NCBI GenBank assembly: GCA_031761405.1
Contig: JASEVX010000005.1
Span: 3,500,050-3,564,049, forward strand
DNA: 64,000 nt
Source: Serripes groenlandicus
Lineage: Eukaryota; Mollusca; Bivalvia; Cardiida; Cardiidae
Reading direction: 5' to 3'
A program made the translations under genes and the position numbers. The notes beneath the pieces were generated by a model. That model saw nothing but the letters and a program-made list of their open reading frames with translations. It ran no database searches and was not told the DNA's origin. Shown here in pieces: positions 10,495 through 23,700 of the stretch (the stretch's first letter is position 1; every line of letters begins with the position of its first letter).

Positions 10495-10656
10495 TAAAGG
10501 GATTGAAGCAATAGATGTGGCTAGAAAGAAGTGCCTTGCTAAAAGGCACAACCGGTATACTGCAATGGTGCTGCCACTAACTGACTGAGGCTCGAACCCT
10601 GGACCTCCGGATTCACAGTCTAGTGCACTATCCACTATGCTACCTGGTCCTCTTAT
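10495..10656 (-). mobile_element. tRNA-derived SINE, 5' part
   Basis: The reverse complement shows a box A-like TAGCATAGTGG and box B-like GGTTCGAGCC, then the same GCAGCACCATTGCAGTATAC block and AAGGCACTTC motif as the copy at 7,803. Confidence 0.75.
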
Positions 10657-10879
10657 AGACAAGTTGCAATTTAAACTAGAAGAGGGCAAAGAGGGCCTCT
10701 TCTTTTACCTCCTAAAACTTTAATAAGTTGCAAATATAATGAGGTTTTATTGACGATTTGGTTACAAACTTTAAAAATGTCATTTTTTTGAAAAGAAAGG
10801 TTTTGTCGGTCAAAACAATAATGAACAAACATTTTCGATTCCTCTGGATGCATACACACTGTTGTCACCACATCATAAT

Positions 10880-11140
10880 TGAAATGTGTTATACATAATG
10901 TGGAATTGTGTCTATTGTTTATGGGGTTATATTGTCCATGCATAATGGGGTCCTCTACAAAATGTAAAATTGTGTCCGTTGTTTATGGGGTTATGTTGTC
11001 AATGCATAATTTGGTAATCTACATAATGTGGAATTGTCTGTTTATGAGGTAAAATTGTCCATGCATTAAGGGGTTATCTACATAATGGAGAATTGAGTCC
11101 GTTGTTTATGGGGTTGGGTTGTCGATGCATAATGGGGTGA
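10880..11140. repeat. Diverged tandem repeat, ~60-65 bp unit, about four copies
   Basis: Each unit holds TACATAATGTGGAATTGTGT, then GTTTATGGGGTTAT and GTCCATGCATAATGGGG with substitutions. It lies immediately before the Tc1-like relic. Confidence 0.75.
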
Positions 11141-11150
11141 TGTCAACAAT

Positions 11151-11285
11151 TTGCAAGACCTACAGAATGCTCTGCAGATGGAGTGGAACAACATTCCTGC
11201 TAACGTCGTTCAACGTTGCGTCAATCCCACGAGACGCCGCATAGTACATGTTATTCGACAAAATGGTGGCCATACCCGGTATGAA
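11151..11285 (+). pseudogene. Tc1/mariner-like transposase, C-terminal relic
   Basis: The frame reads LQNALQMEWNNIPANVVQRC then RRRIVHVIRQNGGHTRY. This matches the last segment of Tc1-like transposases, which typically run L..EW..IP......RR...VI...GGHT.Y. The DDE catalytic domain is not present upstream, where a tandem repeat lies instead, so this is a fossil fragment. It could instead have been co-opted as an exon, but I see no splice signals tying it to the gene starting at 11,609. Confidence 0.7.
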
Positions 11286-11608
11286 TCAAATAACCACAAC
11301 AAAGTCATAAGGAGAGTTGCAAAACATAACTACATAATGTATAGTTGCAATGACGTCCATATCACATTTTGTGAATGTTTCATTTTGACCCCTGACAGAT
11401 ATTACTAAATTTTGTGCATCTACAGGTACAGATTTTTAAATATGATTAATTGGGGTTGTGCACAATTGAATAAGGTACACAATGGTACCAAACATCATGA
11501 TTTCTATTAATATTAGTAAATACCCCATGCAAGAGGGCGTCTTGTATTATTTAATATTCCTTGTGATATTAGTTGGTTAAATGTATAATGTTTATTTTTG
11601 AATTTCAG

Positions 11609-11750
11609 ATAGTACTTTAAGTATGTCCTTGTTTGTTTGGGCGTGGATGCCAGGCCTCCCAAAGAAAGTTAAATGGCCAGTGCAGTTGGTCACCGACATA
11701 AAGGAAGAAGCCGGGATGGTGACTGTTTACAGCAAGTGTGATCAAGCCAA
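11609..11750 (+). CDS. Exon with first half of PWWP-like domain
   Basis: The acceptor TTTTTGAATTTCAG and donor CAA|GTAAGT are both strong. Translation gives MSLFVWAWMPGLPKKVKWPV then QLVTDIKEEAGMVTVYSKC. PWWP domains begin with a V-W-A strand, have a proline-tryptophan-proline-like turn (here KWPV) and continue into a strand leading to F-F-G. The aromatic residues are compatible with methyl-lysine reading but the domain is divergent. An upstream exon is implied by the acceptor. Confidence 0.65.
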
Positions 11751-14700
11751 GTAAGTAACGGTTAACAATTTATTGTACCCTGACCAAGAAAGAGGCATGC
11801 ATCATTAAACAGCACTAAAATAGAATAAATCCTGTACATTTTGTGGTGTTTAGGTAAAAAGAAATATATGTGGTTCAGGTAAAAGAGGTCGGAAAAACGT
11901 TTATTTTTATTTTTTTATAAACAATAGATTGTGTGATTTGCCATGTCGAGTGATCAGTTATTTTGATATACCGTATTTCTTGTGACAAGATGTGTTGACC
12001 TTGTGTCCTTGACCGTGGCCTTTGACCACTGTGGCAAAAAACATTAACCTTGATTATTATTTCCCGCTATATCGGACCGTGTGGACTGTATAAGTATATG
12101 GTTAAAGGTGCCAGGAAGCTGTGTATCGGTGCTTTACACCGGGCACATTAAAGAACCAGGCTGTCTATTCTTAACAAGAGCTAGGTGCACCCTGCAGTGC
12201 TGGACATACCTGTATCTAATGTCTCTCTCTCCCTTCTGGGGGCCTTCTCTCGGTCTGTCCCTCTGGTCAGATCATGCTGTATCTGCACTGGTAGAGGATG
12301 CACCTGCGCCCTTGTGGCTGCAACTGGGGTTTACTATGTAAAGCGCCTTTGAACGTGCGTTCGCATGAAAAGGGCGCTATATAAATCTGGTATATTTATT
12401 TATTACTTCCGAACCATTACAGATAGGGCTTTCATATTTAACATGTGTCATGTGTTAACGGTACCAAAATATTTGACCTCATGACCTTGACTGTGAGCTT
12501 TGACCTACATTTTGAAAAATTTAACCTTATAACCTTTTAACTGTAAGATATTTTGCTTCCTGGGAGAACCAGTACTTGTGCCCAGTATCATGAGTTCAAC
12601 TTCCAGAACACAACTTGTTTCATATTGGTTTATCCAAAGTGATTATTAATTTAATCACATACGGTAATTAACAGTGAATCATTAGAACTGAACTCCCATT
12701 TTTAAAAAATATTAAAACTTTTCAGCTTTCAAGTGAAAGTTGACCAAATACAGACTTTTCCTGATGAAATCTTGTATCAAAGAGGACTTGGTATTAATAT
12801 TATAAAGTTTTGTTCCAACTTTGTTAAGTTGACCTGTCTTGATTCCAAATTTGAGGATTGCTTTAATTAATACAGTATAGGGTCTTTTTTCCCCTATATA
12901 ACTGGGGCCGACATTCGGTGACTTGCCAATTGAAAAAACAACATTGCAAGACTGAAGTGATAACCATTTTGATATGGCTAATAACAGGTAGATTAACCTT
13001 GACAAAGGTAAAATGCTTGTTTTATTGTTGCATAATATAAAGCAAGTCTTCAGTTTAAAACAAAAGGCTATTTATTTAGCCATTTATAACAAGTATACTT
13101 TTCTCCAATTTTGGCAAAAATCACGCTTAAATTTCCCAAAATAAAAGGCTATAAATAGTCCTCTTCCCAATTTCTGGAAAAAAGGCCCTGCAGTACTGGA
13201 ATTGTCGTCGTTCAGGGTTTTCCCCAGAAATTTGTGAAGACATGTTCCATTTGAGATATAAATCTGATTTCAATATAGAGGCAACAGTTACTATAATTTC
13301 ATTTGATAGGTTTTTCAAGCAGTTTATTATAATGATACGTCCGTGTGCAATAATTTTAATTTGAGCAATAAGCTCAATAAAGTAATAATATCCTTTTATA
13401 ATTAAGGCTTTGGTTGTAAGACATGTTGCATTCGACATGCCTTAATACCTGGGCAAAACCTTGAAATTAAGACATTTATAAATTTAATAACAAATCGAAC
13501 CATAGTGACAAATACTGTATAGACTTGAGAAATTAAAAAAAAAATCAGTGGCCTTTGGGTATACCATAATATTAAGTTATTTCAAGACAGGCCTTTGTTG
13601 AGAGTTAGTTGCATTTTTGTTTGTTGCTATATGGGTTCATATGGTAGTGTTTCCCCTAGTGAGTTATAGCAAGGTGCTGCGCCCTGCTGCCCTTTTAGCC
13701 CTGCCCTGCTGCCCTCCCCCCAAAAAAAATATTATTATTATTTTTATAATTTATGTAAATTAGACCTTCCACCAATATACTATCAATCTAAAAGTTCCTT
13801 TGAAATGTGAAGGGCATAGTTAAAGCAATATGTTACCATGACTCCAAAGTGAGAAGAGAGGCACAAATTAAGGTATTTTCTTGTTTATTTAACATGCAGC
13901 CAGGCGTCGTAACTTGTTTTGATCTTAAAAGAAAAGTATGAAAAGCCAAGTAAATTGTTTGTTTACATAACATAATTTTCTTAGAAAAAGGTACTGCTAT
14001 ATAGATATGCCGTGACATTTGAGGTGCGACCTCTTGATCAATGAATACTGTTTTCAATTGCCCTCACAACTCGATTCTCGCGGCATATCTGTACCCCTTT
14101 TTGTGTATCTGGATGCCAAAAATATTTTACAAATATTAACCCAATAGTTTAAGATGTAGCTCTCATTAACTGATTAAGATAAACATTATTTTTAAAGCAG
14201 TAGAAATTTCACATGGTTTATGAAGGTGATTGCTTTTGTTGGTTGATAAAGAGCTTAAGTTGCTCTTTTTTGTCGACAACGCGCTAGAAGTGCCCTTTTT
14301 TCCTTGCACCCTGCCCTTTATAAATCCTGGGGGAAACACTAATATGGTCCAAATTATTGGAACGTACATTGTTTGTTTCATTATATTTTGAATTGTTGAT
14401 TTTTTATGTTGTTTATATAGGGATGTGTACATTCTGTTATTTTATTACCGAAACTGGTTAACCATTTACTCTTCAGATTGGTTAACCTGTTGACTGTTTA
14501 GTCCAATTGTTTCAATTTTCAGACTCTTGATTTTTAGCTCGGCTATCGATCTAGAGGGTAATTTGGAGACATTGATAACCATTAGAGGACTCTTGTATTA
14601 ATTATTATGACTTGTAACATTAAATTTAACATTGAAATTGACAATTGATTGATATTTACACAATTTATTAAAATAAAAAAAAAAAAATCTTAAAACTATC

Positions 14701-17700
14701 AATAAAAACTTTAGGGTCGGGGGTAAAAAACTAGGGACGGTCGGGTTAGCGGAAACAAGTAATTTTTTTTTCTAGGCCTTATGTAAAAGGAGATTATAAT
14801 GTATATTCAACCTGACTTTGTATTTAAAGGCCGGTATGAGTATAGTTGAATTACCGACCGGCAGGCAATTAGTGATAAACATAAATATACTGTAGTATTT
14901 ATGTCGGCTGCTACAATATGTTAAAAGTAAAATCAGCTGTGAAATATTGTAAACCTTTACTGAACCTTTCTCTCAGCCCATGATAATACAGGAGCCAAAT
15001 TCAAAATTTATAGCAGTCGAAAATACTTTTTTCTGACAGATACATTTCTAAACTTAATATCAACTTAAAACTTTCAGCAGTGGAATTATGTATATTAATG
15101 TCAATTTGTACCTCTTTTTTAAAAAAACTGTTCAGTAATTATTTTATAATAGCAGATAAAAGTTAATAAACTTCTGATGTTGAATGTTTTGTGTACAGAT
15201 TCAGTATGGCCATACTGCTTTTTGACTGTCTTTTATACTTCTTGTCCGGTCTTTAAGATAAATATATAACCACAGTAGAAGTTTATATTCCTGTATTGTT
15301 GACAAGTGAATGTTATACAAGTAAAATGTAATTTATATTTTGTTTCAGGTTTTTTTGGAAAGAAACCAAAAACATTGGCTGCTTTCAAAGCAGACGTAAC
15401 ATGGGCCTCAGGTAAGATGCATCAGTTTCATTAAATACACATATGAAATTTAATCTGATGGCTTTATAAAGTATAGAAGTTCTGTTTTTACTGGTTTTCA
15501 TGCAACACTTAAATTATCTGTGTGGTCTGATGGGCATAGTGACATTGTGGTTTAAATGCTAAAGTGCCAAACAGTTGAATCAATTCACAGCTGTCACCTT
15601 ATTGTTCCGAATAATCCTTGGCAGAACACTGTGCCCAATGACATAACACTCTTAAAGTACATGATTTACTTCCGTAGGCAAGCAACGATAAATTGCACGA
15701 AGCTACACCCTGTAAATACGTATGAATAACTCATTTCAGATTTGGATTTTTAGTGATTTGATCATTTCTTATAGAAAATGCGCCATCTTGATGCACATGT
15801 TTAAAAACATATTTTGATAAATTTATGCGTAAAATATGCAAACGCACACGTAAAATTATCTCTGAATCTACCATACATGTTTGAGTTATATCCTTTGTTT
15901 TTACATTCTCCTGCTGTAATGTTTCAAGTTTAGAGCAGTCATGTATTGTTTTGTTTCAATTTTTTTATCTCCAAAAGATAGGTATCGGAGGGGATATGGT
16001 AATTGGCGCCGTCCTTCGTCTTTCCGTCCGTCCCTCATTCCCGATCTTGTCCGGGCAGTAACTCTAAGACTACAAGGGCTATTAACTTGAAACTTCATAG
16101 GCGGATATATCTCATTGAGGAGAAGTGCAGTGCATAAGAACCGTTACTCTGCACTTCATATTTCTGGAGTAATTGCCCGTTATTTTTCATACTTTATTTT
16201 TGTCCGCACCATAACTCTTTGACTATAAGGATTATTAACTTGAAACTTCATATGCAGATATATCTCATTGAGGAGAAGTGCAGTGCATAAGAACCATTAC
16301 TTTGCACTCAATATTTCTGAAGTTATTGCCCTTTGTTATTTTTCATACTTAATTCTTGTCTGCACCATAACTCTTAGACTATAAGGGCTATTAACTTGAA
16401 ACTTCATAGGTGGGTAGATCTCATTGAGGAGAAATGGAGAAATGCAGTACTAATGAACCATTTTTACTCTGTACTTCATATTTCTATTGTTATTGTGTGA
16501 GTTATTGCCCTTTGTTAGTGTTCATACTTCATTCTTATCCGGACCATAACTCTTGGACTAATAAGGCCTATTAAATTAAATTTTTATCGGTGGATATATC
16601 TCACTAAGGAGAAGTGTAGTGCACAAGAACCATTATTCTGCGCTTCATATTTCTGAAGTTATTGCCCTTTGTTCTTTTTCATACTTCATTCAGCCCAATT
16701 ACGATTATATCCGAGTTGTGTTGCTTGCTTTGGCAAACACTTTTTTTTTTTAATTTTAACTTTTATTTTGTTTAAGTTTTGGCTTTATTCAACCTTAGCA
16801 TATTATATCAGATAAACAAAGTTTTAAATTCTATTTGTTATATCATTTTACCATATTTTTTCAATTTTAACAAAATAACACGCTTCATTCTTAGGCCTAG
16901 AAAATAAATTAGTTGTTTCCGCTAACGGCTCTGAAAAAAGTAGGGTCGGTAGGTTGGTAAATGATTGATATTTTCTCAATTTATTAATTAACAAATTTTT
17001 TTTTCAAAATATCAATAAAAACTTTATGGTCGGGGGTAAAAATCTAGGGTCGGTCGGGTTAGCGGAAACAAGTATATATTTTTTTCTAGGCCTTATTTGT
17101 TCTGATATTTTTTTTTCATGCTTCATTCTTGTCCAGACAATAACTCTTAGACTATAAGAGCTATTAAATTGGGGTTCATACTTCATTCTTATCCGGACCA
17201 TAACTTTTAGACTACAAGGCCAATTAACTTTATAGATGGATATATCTCACTAAGGAGAAATGCAGTGCACTCTAGTTATCATATAGAAATGTCTCTAGGT
17301 TTTCTTTCCAACATACATTATTTTTTTTATCAGAAGAACAACTATACCAAGAACAAAACAGGAATCTGATGGGGCAGGTGAGCAGAACACAAAGGCTTCA
17401 GATGATTGGAGGAGACCAGAACAAGACAAAGAGAAAAAAGGGTACAGATGAAGAAAGTGACCAAGACATAGAGACAAAGAGAAAAAAGGGTACACATAAA
17501 GGTAGTGACCAGAACATAGAGACAAATAGAAAAAAGGGTACACATGAAGGTAGTGACCAGAACTTAGAGATGAAAAGAAAAATGGGTACATATGAAGGTA
17601 GTGACCAAGACATAGAGACAAAGAGAAAAAAGGGTACACATAAAGGTAGTGACCAGAACATAGAGACAAATAGAAAAAAGGGTACACATAAAGATAGTGA

Positions 17701-20700
17701 CCAGAACATAGAGACAAATATAAACAAGAGGGCCATGAAGGCCCTGGAATCGCTCACCTGTTGTTTTTTTTCACTTTAGCTATATAAGCCCCGCCCCCTG
17801 GCAGCCATAGTTTCCGACCAATCAACTTGGCTTGAAGGAATCTGATAAAGGGTCACCCTAGGAACATTTCTACAAAATTATTTAAAAATCAGCCTGACAC
17901 TTTGGGAGGAGAAGATTTTTTAAGTTTTCACTTTGGCCATATAAGGCAAAAACGCCCCGCCCCCTGGCTGCCATGTTTTTCGACCAATCAACATGGCTTG
18001 AAGGAATCTGATAGAGGGTCACCCAAGAAACATTTCTAGAAAATTATTTGAAAATCGGCCCGACACTTATGGAGAAGAAGATTTTTTAAGTTTTCACTAT
18101 AGCCATAAAAGGCAAAATAGCCCCGCCTCCTGGCGGCCATGCTTTTTGACCAATCAACATGGCTTGAAGGAATCTGATAGAGGGTCACCCAAGGAACATT
18201 TCTACAAAATTATTTGAAAATCGGCCTGACACTTTTGGAGGAGAAGATTTTTTAAGTTTTCACTATAGCCATATAAGGCAAAATAGCCCCGCCCCCCCTG
18301 GCGGCCTTGTTTTTCGACCAATCAACATGGCTTGAAGGAATCTGATAGAGGGTCACCCAAGGAACATTTCTACAAAATTATTTGAAAATCGGCCTGACAC
18401 TTTTGGAGGAGAAGATTTTTTAAGTTTGCACTATAGCCATATTGGCAAAATAGCCCCCCCCCCCCCCCCCCCCTGGCGGCCATGTTTTTCGACCAATCAA
18501 CATGGCTTGAAGGAATCTGATAGAGGGTCACCCAAGGATCATTTCTACAAAATAATTTGAAAATCGGCCTGACACTTTGGGAGGAGAAGATTTTTAAGAA
18601 TTTTGAAGTTTTTTTCATTTCGTTGCCATGGAAACCAGAATTCTGCATGGATCCCAAAATTTTTAAGGAATTCTGGTGAGGACATTGCGAGGATGCTTTC
18701 TGTGAAGTTTCATCCCAGTTGACCCACCGGTTACAGAGGAGAAAATGTTGACGGACGCGACGGACGCCGGACATAGGGCGATCACAATAACTCACCCTGA
18801 GCACTTCGTGCACAGGTGAGCTAAAAAGGGCAATAACTCATCCAAAAGTAGGTCAAATTAAACGCCCTTGTAATATGCGCAACAACACATTGTACCGATG
18901 ACTCTGTGAAGTTTCATAGAAATGTGGCAAAGGGGTTGTGAGATGAAGGCCGGACAAGAATGAAATGGCAATTTTAAACAAGAGGGCCAAGATGGCCCTA
19001 AATCGATCACCTAATTGATAGTAAATTAGTAGCAAATATTTAACTGCAAATATCTGGGAAAATGTTATCAGGGAATGCAAATGAAACTGCAAAGGAGTGG
19101 ACACTTCTCAAGAAACAGCTTATCAGTAAAGGCCATTTATATCTTGAAATCTAACAAGAACTTTAATAAGAATGGAATTATAAAGTTTTTGTCATTTTGC
19201 ACCTTTCCTGATGCCGCCTTGCTGCCCTGTTTTTCAACGAAATCAATATGGCTTCAACAGTTTATTTAGAGGGTCACTTAAGGAACATTTCTACCAAATT
19301 ATCTTGCAATCGCACAAGTAGATTATGGAGGAAAAGGATTTTAAAATTTGGGTATTTTTCTCACTTTCTGATGCCGCAGCAACCAAAGTTATCAATGGAA
19401 TTTAAATCTTTGAACAATTTTGAAAGAGGACCACCAAAGGAACATTCTTGTGATGTTTTGTGGAAATTGGTCTATTGGAATGGTAGGAGTTGGTTGTCAT
19501 TTGTAGCTAAAAGTTCAATTTACCCTTTTTGTGACGACGCCTGGTTGATATGATTGTGTAACCAATCAAAACGGCTTAAACAAATTAAATAGAGGATCAT
19601 TACAGTAAGATTCGTATTATATTTTCTTAAAATCAGACAAACACTTTCATAAAAAATGGAATTTTCAAATTTTGTCATTTTGCCCCTTTTCTGATGCCGC
19701 CTGACTGCCATGTTTTTCGACCAATCAGTATGGCTTGAACACATTTTATAGAGGGTCACCCAAGGAACATTTCTACCAAATTATATTTGAATCTGACAGG
19801 CAGATTCGGAGGAGAAGATTTTTAAAGTTTGGACATTAAATCGATCACCTGATTGATAGTGTATGGTGATTGTAAGGAACGACAACTCTGCGAAGGAGAT
19901 TGCCCTTGCATAATACTCTGCCAAGTGTTACCTCCCTTAACCATCAATCTAATAACCATATGTCATTTGAAGCAAAAAGTTAATTTTACTCCTTTTCTGA
20001 TGCTGCTTGGTTGCTATGCCTTTCAACAAATCAATATGGCTTGACAAAGTATGTAGATGATCAATGAAAGAACATTTCTACAAAACTATCTTTAAATCAG
20101 ACAAGCACTTTTATAAGGATGCTTTATTAAAGTATTGTCATTTTGCCCCTTTTTTGATGCCGCCTGACTGCCATGTTTTTCGACCAATCAGTATGGCTTG
20201 AACAACTTTTATAGAGGGTCACCCAAGGAACATTTCTACCAAATTATATTTGAATCTGACAGGCAGATTCGGAGGAGAAGATTTTTAAAGTTTGGACATT
20301 TTGCCCCCTTTCTGATGCCGCAGCAACCAAAGTTCTCAATGGAATTTAAATCTTTGAACAACTTTGAAAGAGGCCAACCAGAGGAACAGTCCTGTGATGT
20401 TTCACGAAAATTGTCCTTGGAGTTTGGGAGGAGTTGATGTTTAAAGCTAAAAGTTAACACCAGACGGACGACGGACGACGGTCGACGGACAAAAAGTGAT
20501 CAGAATAGCTCACCTTCAGCCTTCGGCTAAGGTGATCTAAAAAGGGCAATAACTCATCCAAAAGTAGCTCAAATTAAACGCCCTCGTAATATGCGCAGCT
20601 AGACGTTGTACCGATGACTCCTGTGAAGTTTCATAGAAATGTAGCAAAGGGGTTGTGAGATGAAGGCCGTACAAGAATGAAATGGCAATAACTCATCCAA

Positions 20701-23700
20701 AAGTAGGTCAAATTAAACGCCCTCGTAATATGCGCAACTAGACGTTGTACCGATGACTCCTGTGAAGTTTCATAGAAATGTGGCAAAGGGGTTGTGAGAT
20801 GAAGGCCGGACAAGAATGAAATGGCAATTTTAAGAAAGGGCAATAACTCATCCAAAAGTAGGTCAAATTAAACGCCCTCGTAATATGCGCAACTAGACGT
20901 TGTACCGATGACTCCTGTGAAGTTTCATAGAAATGTGGCCAAGGGGTTGTGAGATAAAGGCCGGACAAGAAATGTGGACGTACAGACGGACACAATTTTA
21001 AAAAAGGGCAATAACTCATCCAAAAGTAGCTCAAATTAAACGCCCTCGTAATATGCGCAGCTAGACGTTGTACCGATGACTCCTGTGAAGTTTCATAGAA
21101 ATGTGGCAAAGGGGTTGTGAGATGAAGGCCGGACAAGAATGAAATGGCAATTTTAAAACAAGAGGGCCATGATGGCCCTTGAATCGCTCACCTGATTTTT
21201 TTTTTTTTCACTTTAGCTATATAAGCCTCGCCCCCTGGCAGCCATAGTTTCCGACCGATCAACTTGGCTTGAAGGAATCTGATAGAGGGTCACCCTAGGA
21301 ACATTTCTACAAAATTATTTGAAAATCGGCCAGATACTTTTGGAGGAGAAGATTTTTTAAGTTTTCACTATAGCCATATAATGCAAAATAGCCCTGCCTA
21401 CTGGCGCCATGTTTTTTGACCAATCAACATGGCTTGAAGGAATCTGAAAGTGGGTCACCCAAGGAACATTTCTACAAAATTATTTGAAAATCGGGCCGAC
21501 ACTTTTGGAGAAGAAGATTTTTTAAGTTCGCACTATAGCCATATAAGGCAAAATAGCCCCGCCCCCCTGGTGGCCATGTTTTTTGACCAATCAACATGGC
21601 TTGAAGGAATCTGGTAGAGGGTCATCCAAGGAACATTTCTACAAAAATTATTTGAAAATCTGCCAACCAGTTTGGGAAAAGAAGAATTTTGAAGTTTTTT
21701 TCGTTTCGTTGCCATGGAAACAAGAATTCTGCATGGATCCAAAAAATTTGAAGAAATTCTGGTGAGGTCATTAGAGGATGCTTTCTGTGAAGTTTCATCC
21801 CAATTGACCCACTGTTACTGAGGAGAAGAATGTTGAAGATTTTTAAGTTTATACTTTGGCCATATAAGGCAAAATAGCCCCCGCCCCCTGGCGGCCATGT
21901 TTTTCGACCAATCAACATTGCTTGAAGGAATCTGATAGAGGGTCACCCAAGGAACATTTCTACAAAATTATTTGAAAATCGGCCTGACACTTATGGAGGA
22001 GAAGATTTTTTAAGTTTTCATTATAGCCATAAAAGGCAAAATAGCCCCGCCCCCTGGCGGCCATGTTTTTTTACCAATCAACATGGCTTGAAGGAATCTG
22101 ATAGAGGATCACCCAAGGAACATTTCTACAAAATTATTTGAAAATCGGCCCTGACACTTTTGGAGGAGAAGATTTTTTAAGTTTGCACTATAGCCATATA
22201 AGGCAAAATAGCCCCGCCCCCCCTGGCGGCCATGTTTTTCGACCAATCAACATGGCTTGAAGGAATCTGATAGAGGGTCACCCAAGGGACATTTCTACAA
22301 AATTATTTGAAAATCAGCCTGACACTTTCGGAGGAGAAGATTTTTTAAGTTTTCACTATAGCCATATAAGGCAAAATAGCCCCGCCCTGGCGGCCATGTT
22401 TTTCGACCAATCAACATGGCTTGAAGGAATCTGATAGAGGTCACCCAAGGAACATTTCTACAAAATTATTTGAAAATCGGCCTGACACTTTCGGAGGAGA
22501 AGATTTTTTAAGTTTTCACTATAGCCATATAAGGCAAAATAGCCCCGCCCGCCCTGGCGGCCATGTTTTTCGACGAATCAACATGGCTTGAAGGAATCTG
22601 ATAGAGGGTCATCTAAGGAACACATTTCTACAAAATTATTTGAAAATCTGCCAACCAGTTTGGGAGAAGAAGAATTTTGAAGTTTTTTCAGTTTCGTTGC
22701 CATGGAAACCAGAATTTTGCATGGATCCCAAAAATTTGAAGGAATTCTGGTGAGGTCATTGAGAGGATGCTTTCTGTGAAGTTTCATCCAAATTGACCCA
22801 CTGGTTACTGAGGAGAAGAAGTTGACGCACGACGCACGACGCACGACGCACGACGGACGCCGGACAAAAGGCGATCACAATAACTCACCTTGAGCAAAGC
22901 TCAGGTGAGCTAAAAAGGGAACACATAAAGGTAGTGACCAAGGCATAGAGACAAATAGAAAAAAATGTTCAAATGAAGATAGTGACCAAGACATAGAGAC
23001 AAATAGAAAAAAGTGTTCAAATGGAGATAGTGACCAAGACATAGAGACAAATAGAAAAAAAGGAACACATAAAGGTAGTGACCAAAAAATAGAGACAAAT
23101 AGTAAAAAGGGTACACATAAAGGTAGTGACCAAAACATAGAGACAAATAGAAAAAAGGGTTCAAATGAAGGTAGTGACCAAGACATAGAGATAAATAGAA
23201 AAAAGGGTACACATAAAGGTAGTGATCAAAACATAGAGACAAATAGAAAAAAAGGTACACATAAAGGTAGTGACCAAAACATAGAGACAAATAGAAACAA
23301 GAGGGCCATGATGGCCCTGGAATCGCTCACCTGATTTTATTTATTTTTCACTTTAGCCATATAAGCCCCGCCCCCTGGCAGCCATAGTTTCCGACCAATC
23401 AACTTGGCTTGAAGGAATCCGATAGAGGGCCACCCTAGGAACATTTCTACAATTTTTTTTGAAAATCAGCCAGACACTTTTGGAGGAGAAGATTTTTTAA
23501 GCTTTCACTATAGCCATATAATGCAAAATAGCCCTGCCCACTGGCGGCCATGTTTTTTGACCAATCAACATGGCTTGAAGGAATCTGAAAGTGGGTCATC
23601 AAAAGAACATTTCTACAAAATTATTTGAAAATCGGCCGGACACTTTCGGAGAAGAAGATTTTTTAAGTTTTCACTATAGCCATATAAGGCAAAATAGCCC

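Larger units (their letters stand above)
11751..15348 (+). other. Intron 1 of the recombinase gene
   Basis: Holds a 5'-truncated SINE (12,054-12,405), a hAT-like MITE (13,646-14,340) and part of a Harbinger-like MITE (14,644-14,778). The rest (12,406-13,637 and 14,779-15,348) is AT-rich with no recognised feature. Confidence 0.6.
15412..17333 (+). other. Intron 2 of the recombinase gene
   Basis: Contains ~155-bp tandem repeats (15,960-16,740 and 17,100-17,280) split by a Harbinger-like MITE. 15,412-15,960 is without recognised features. Confidence 0.6.
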
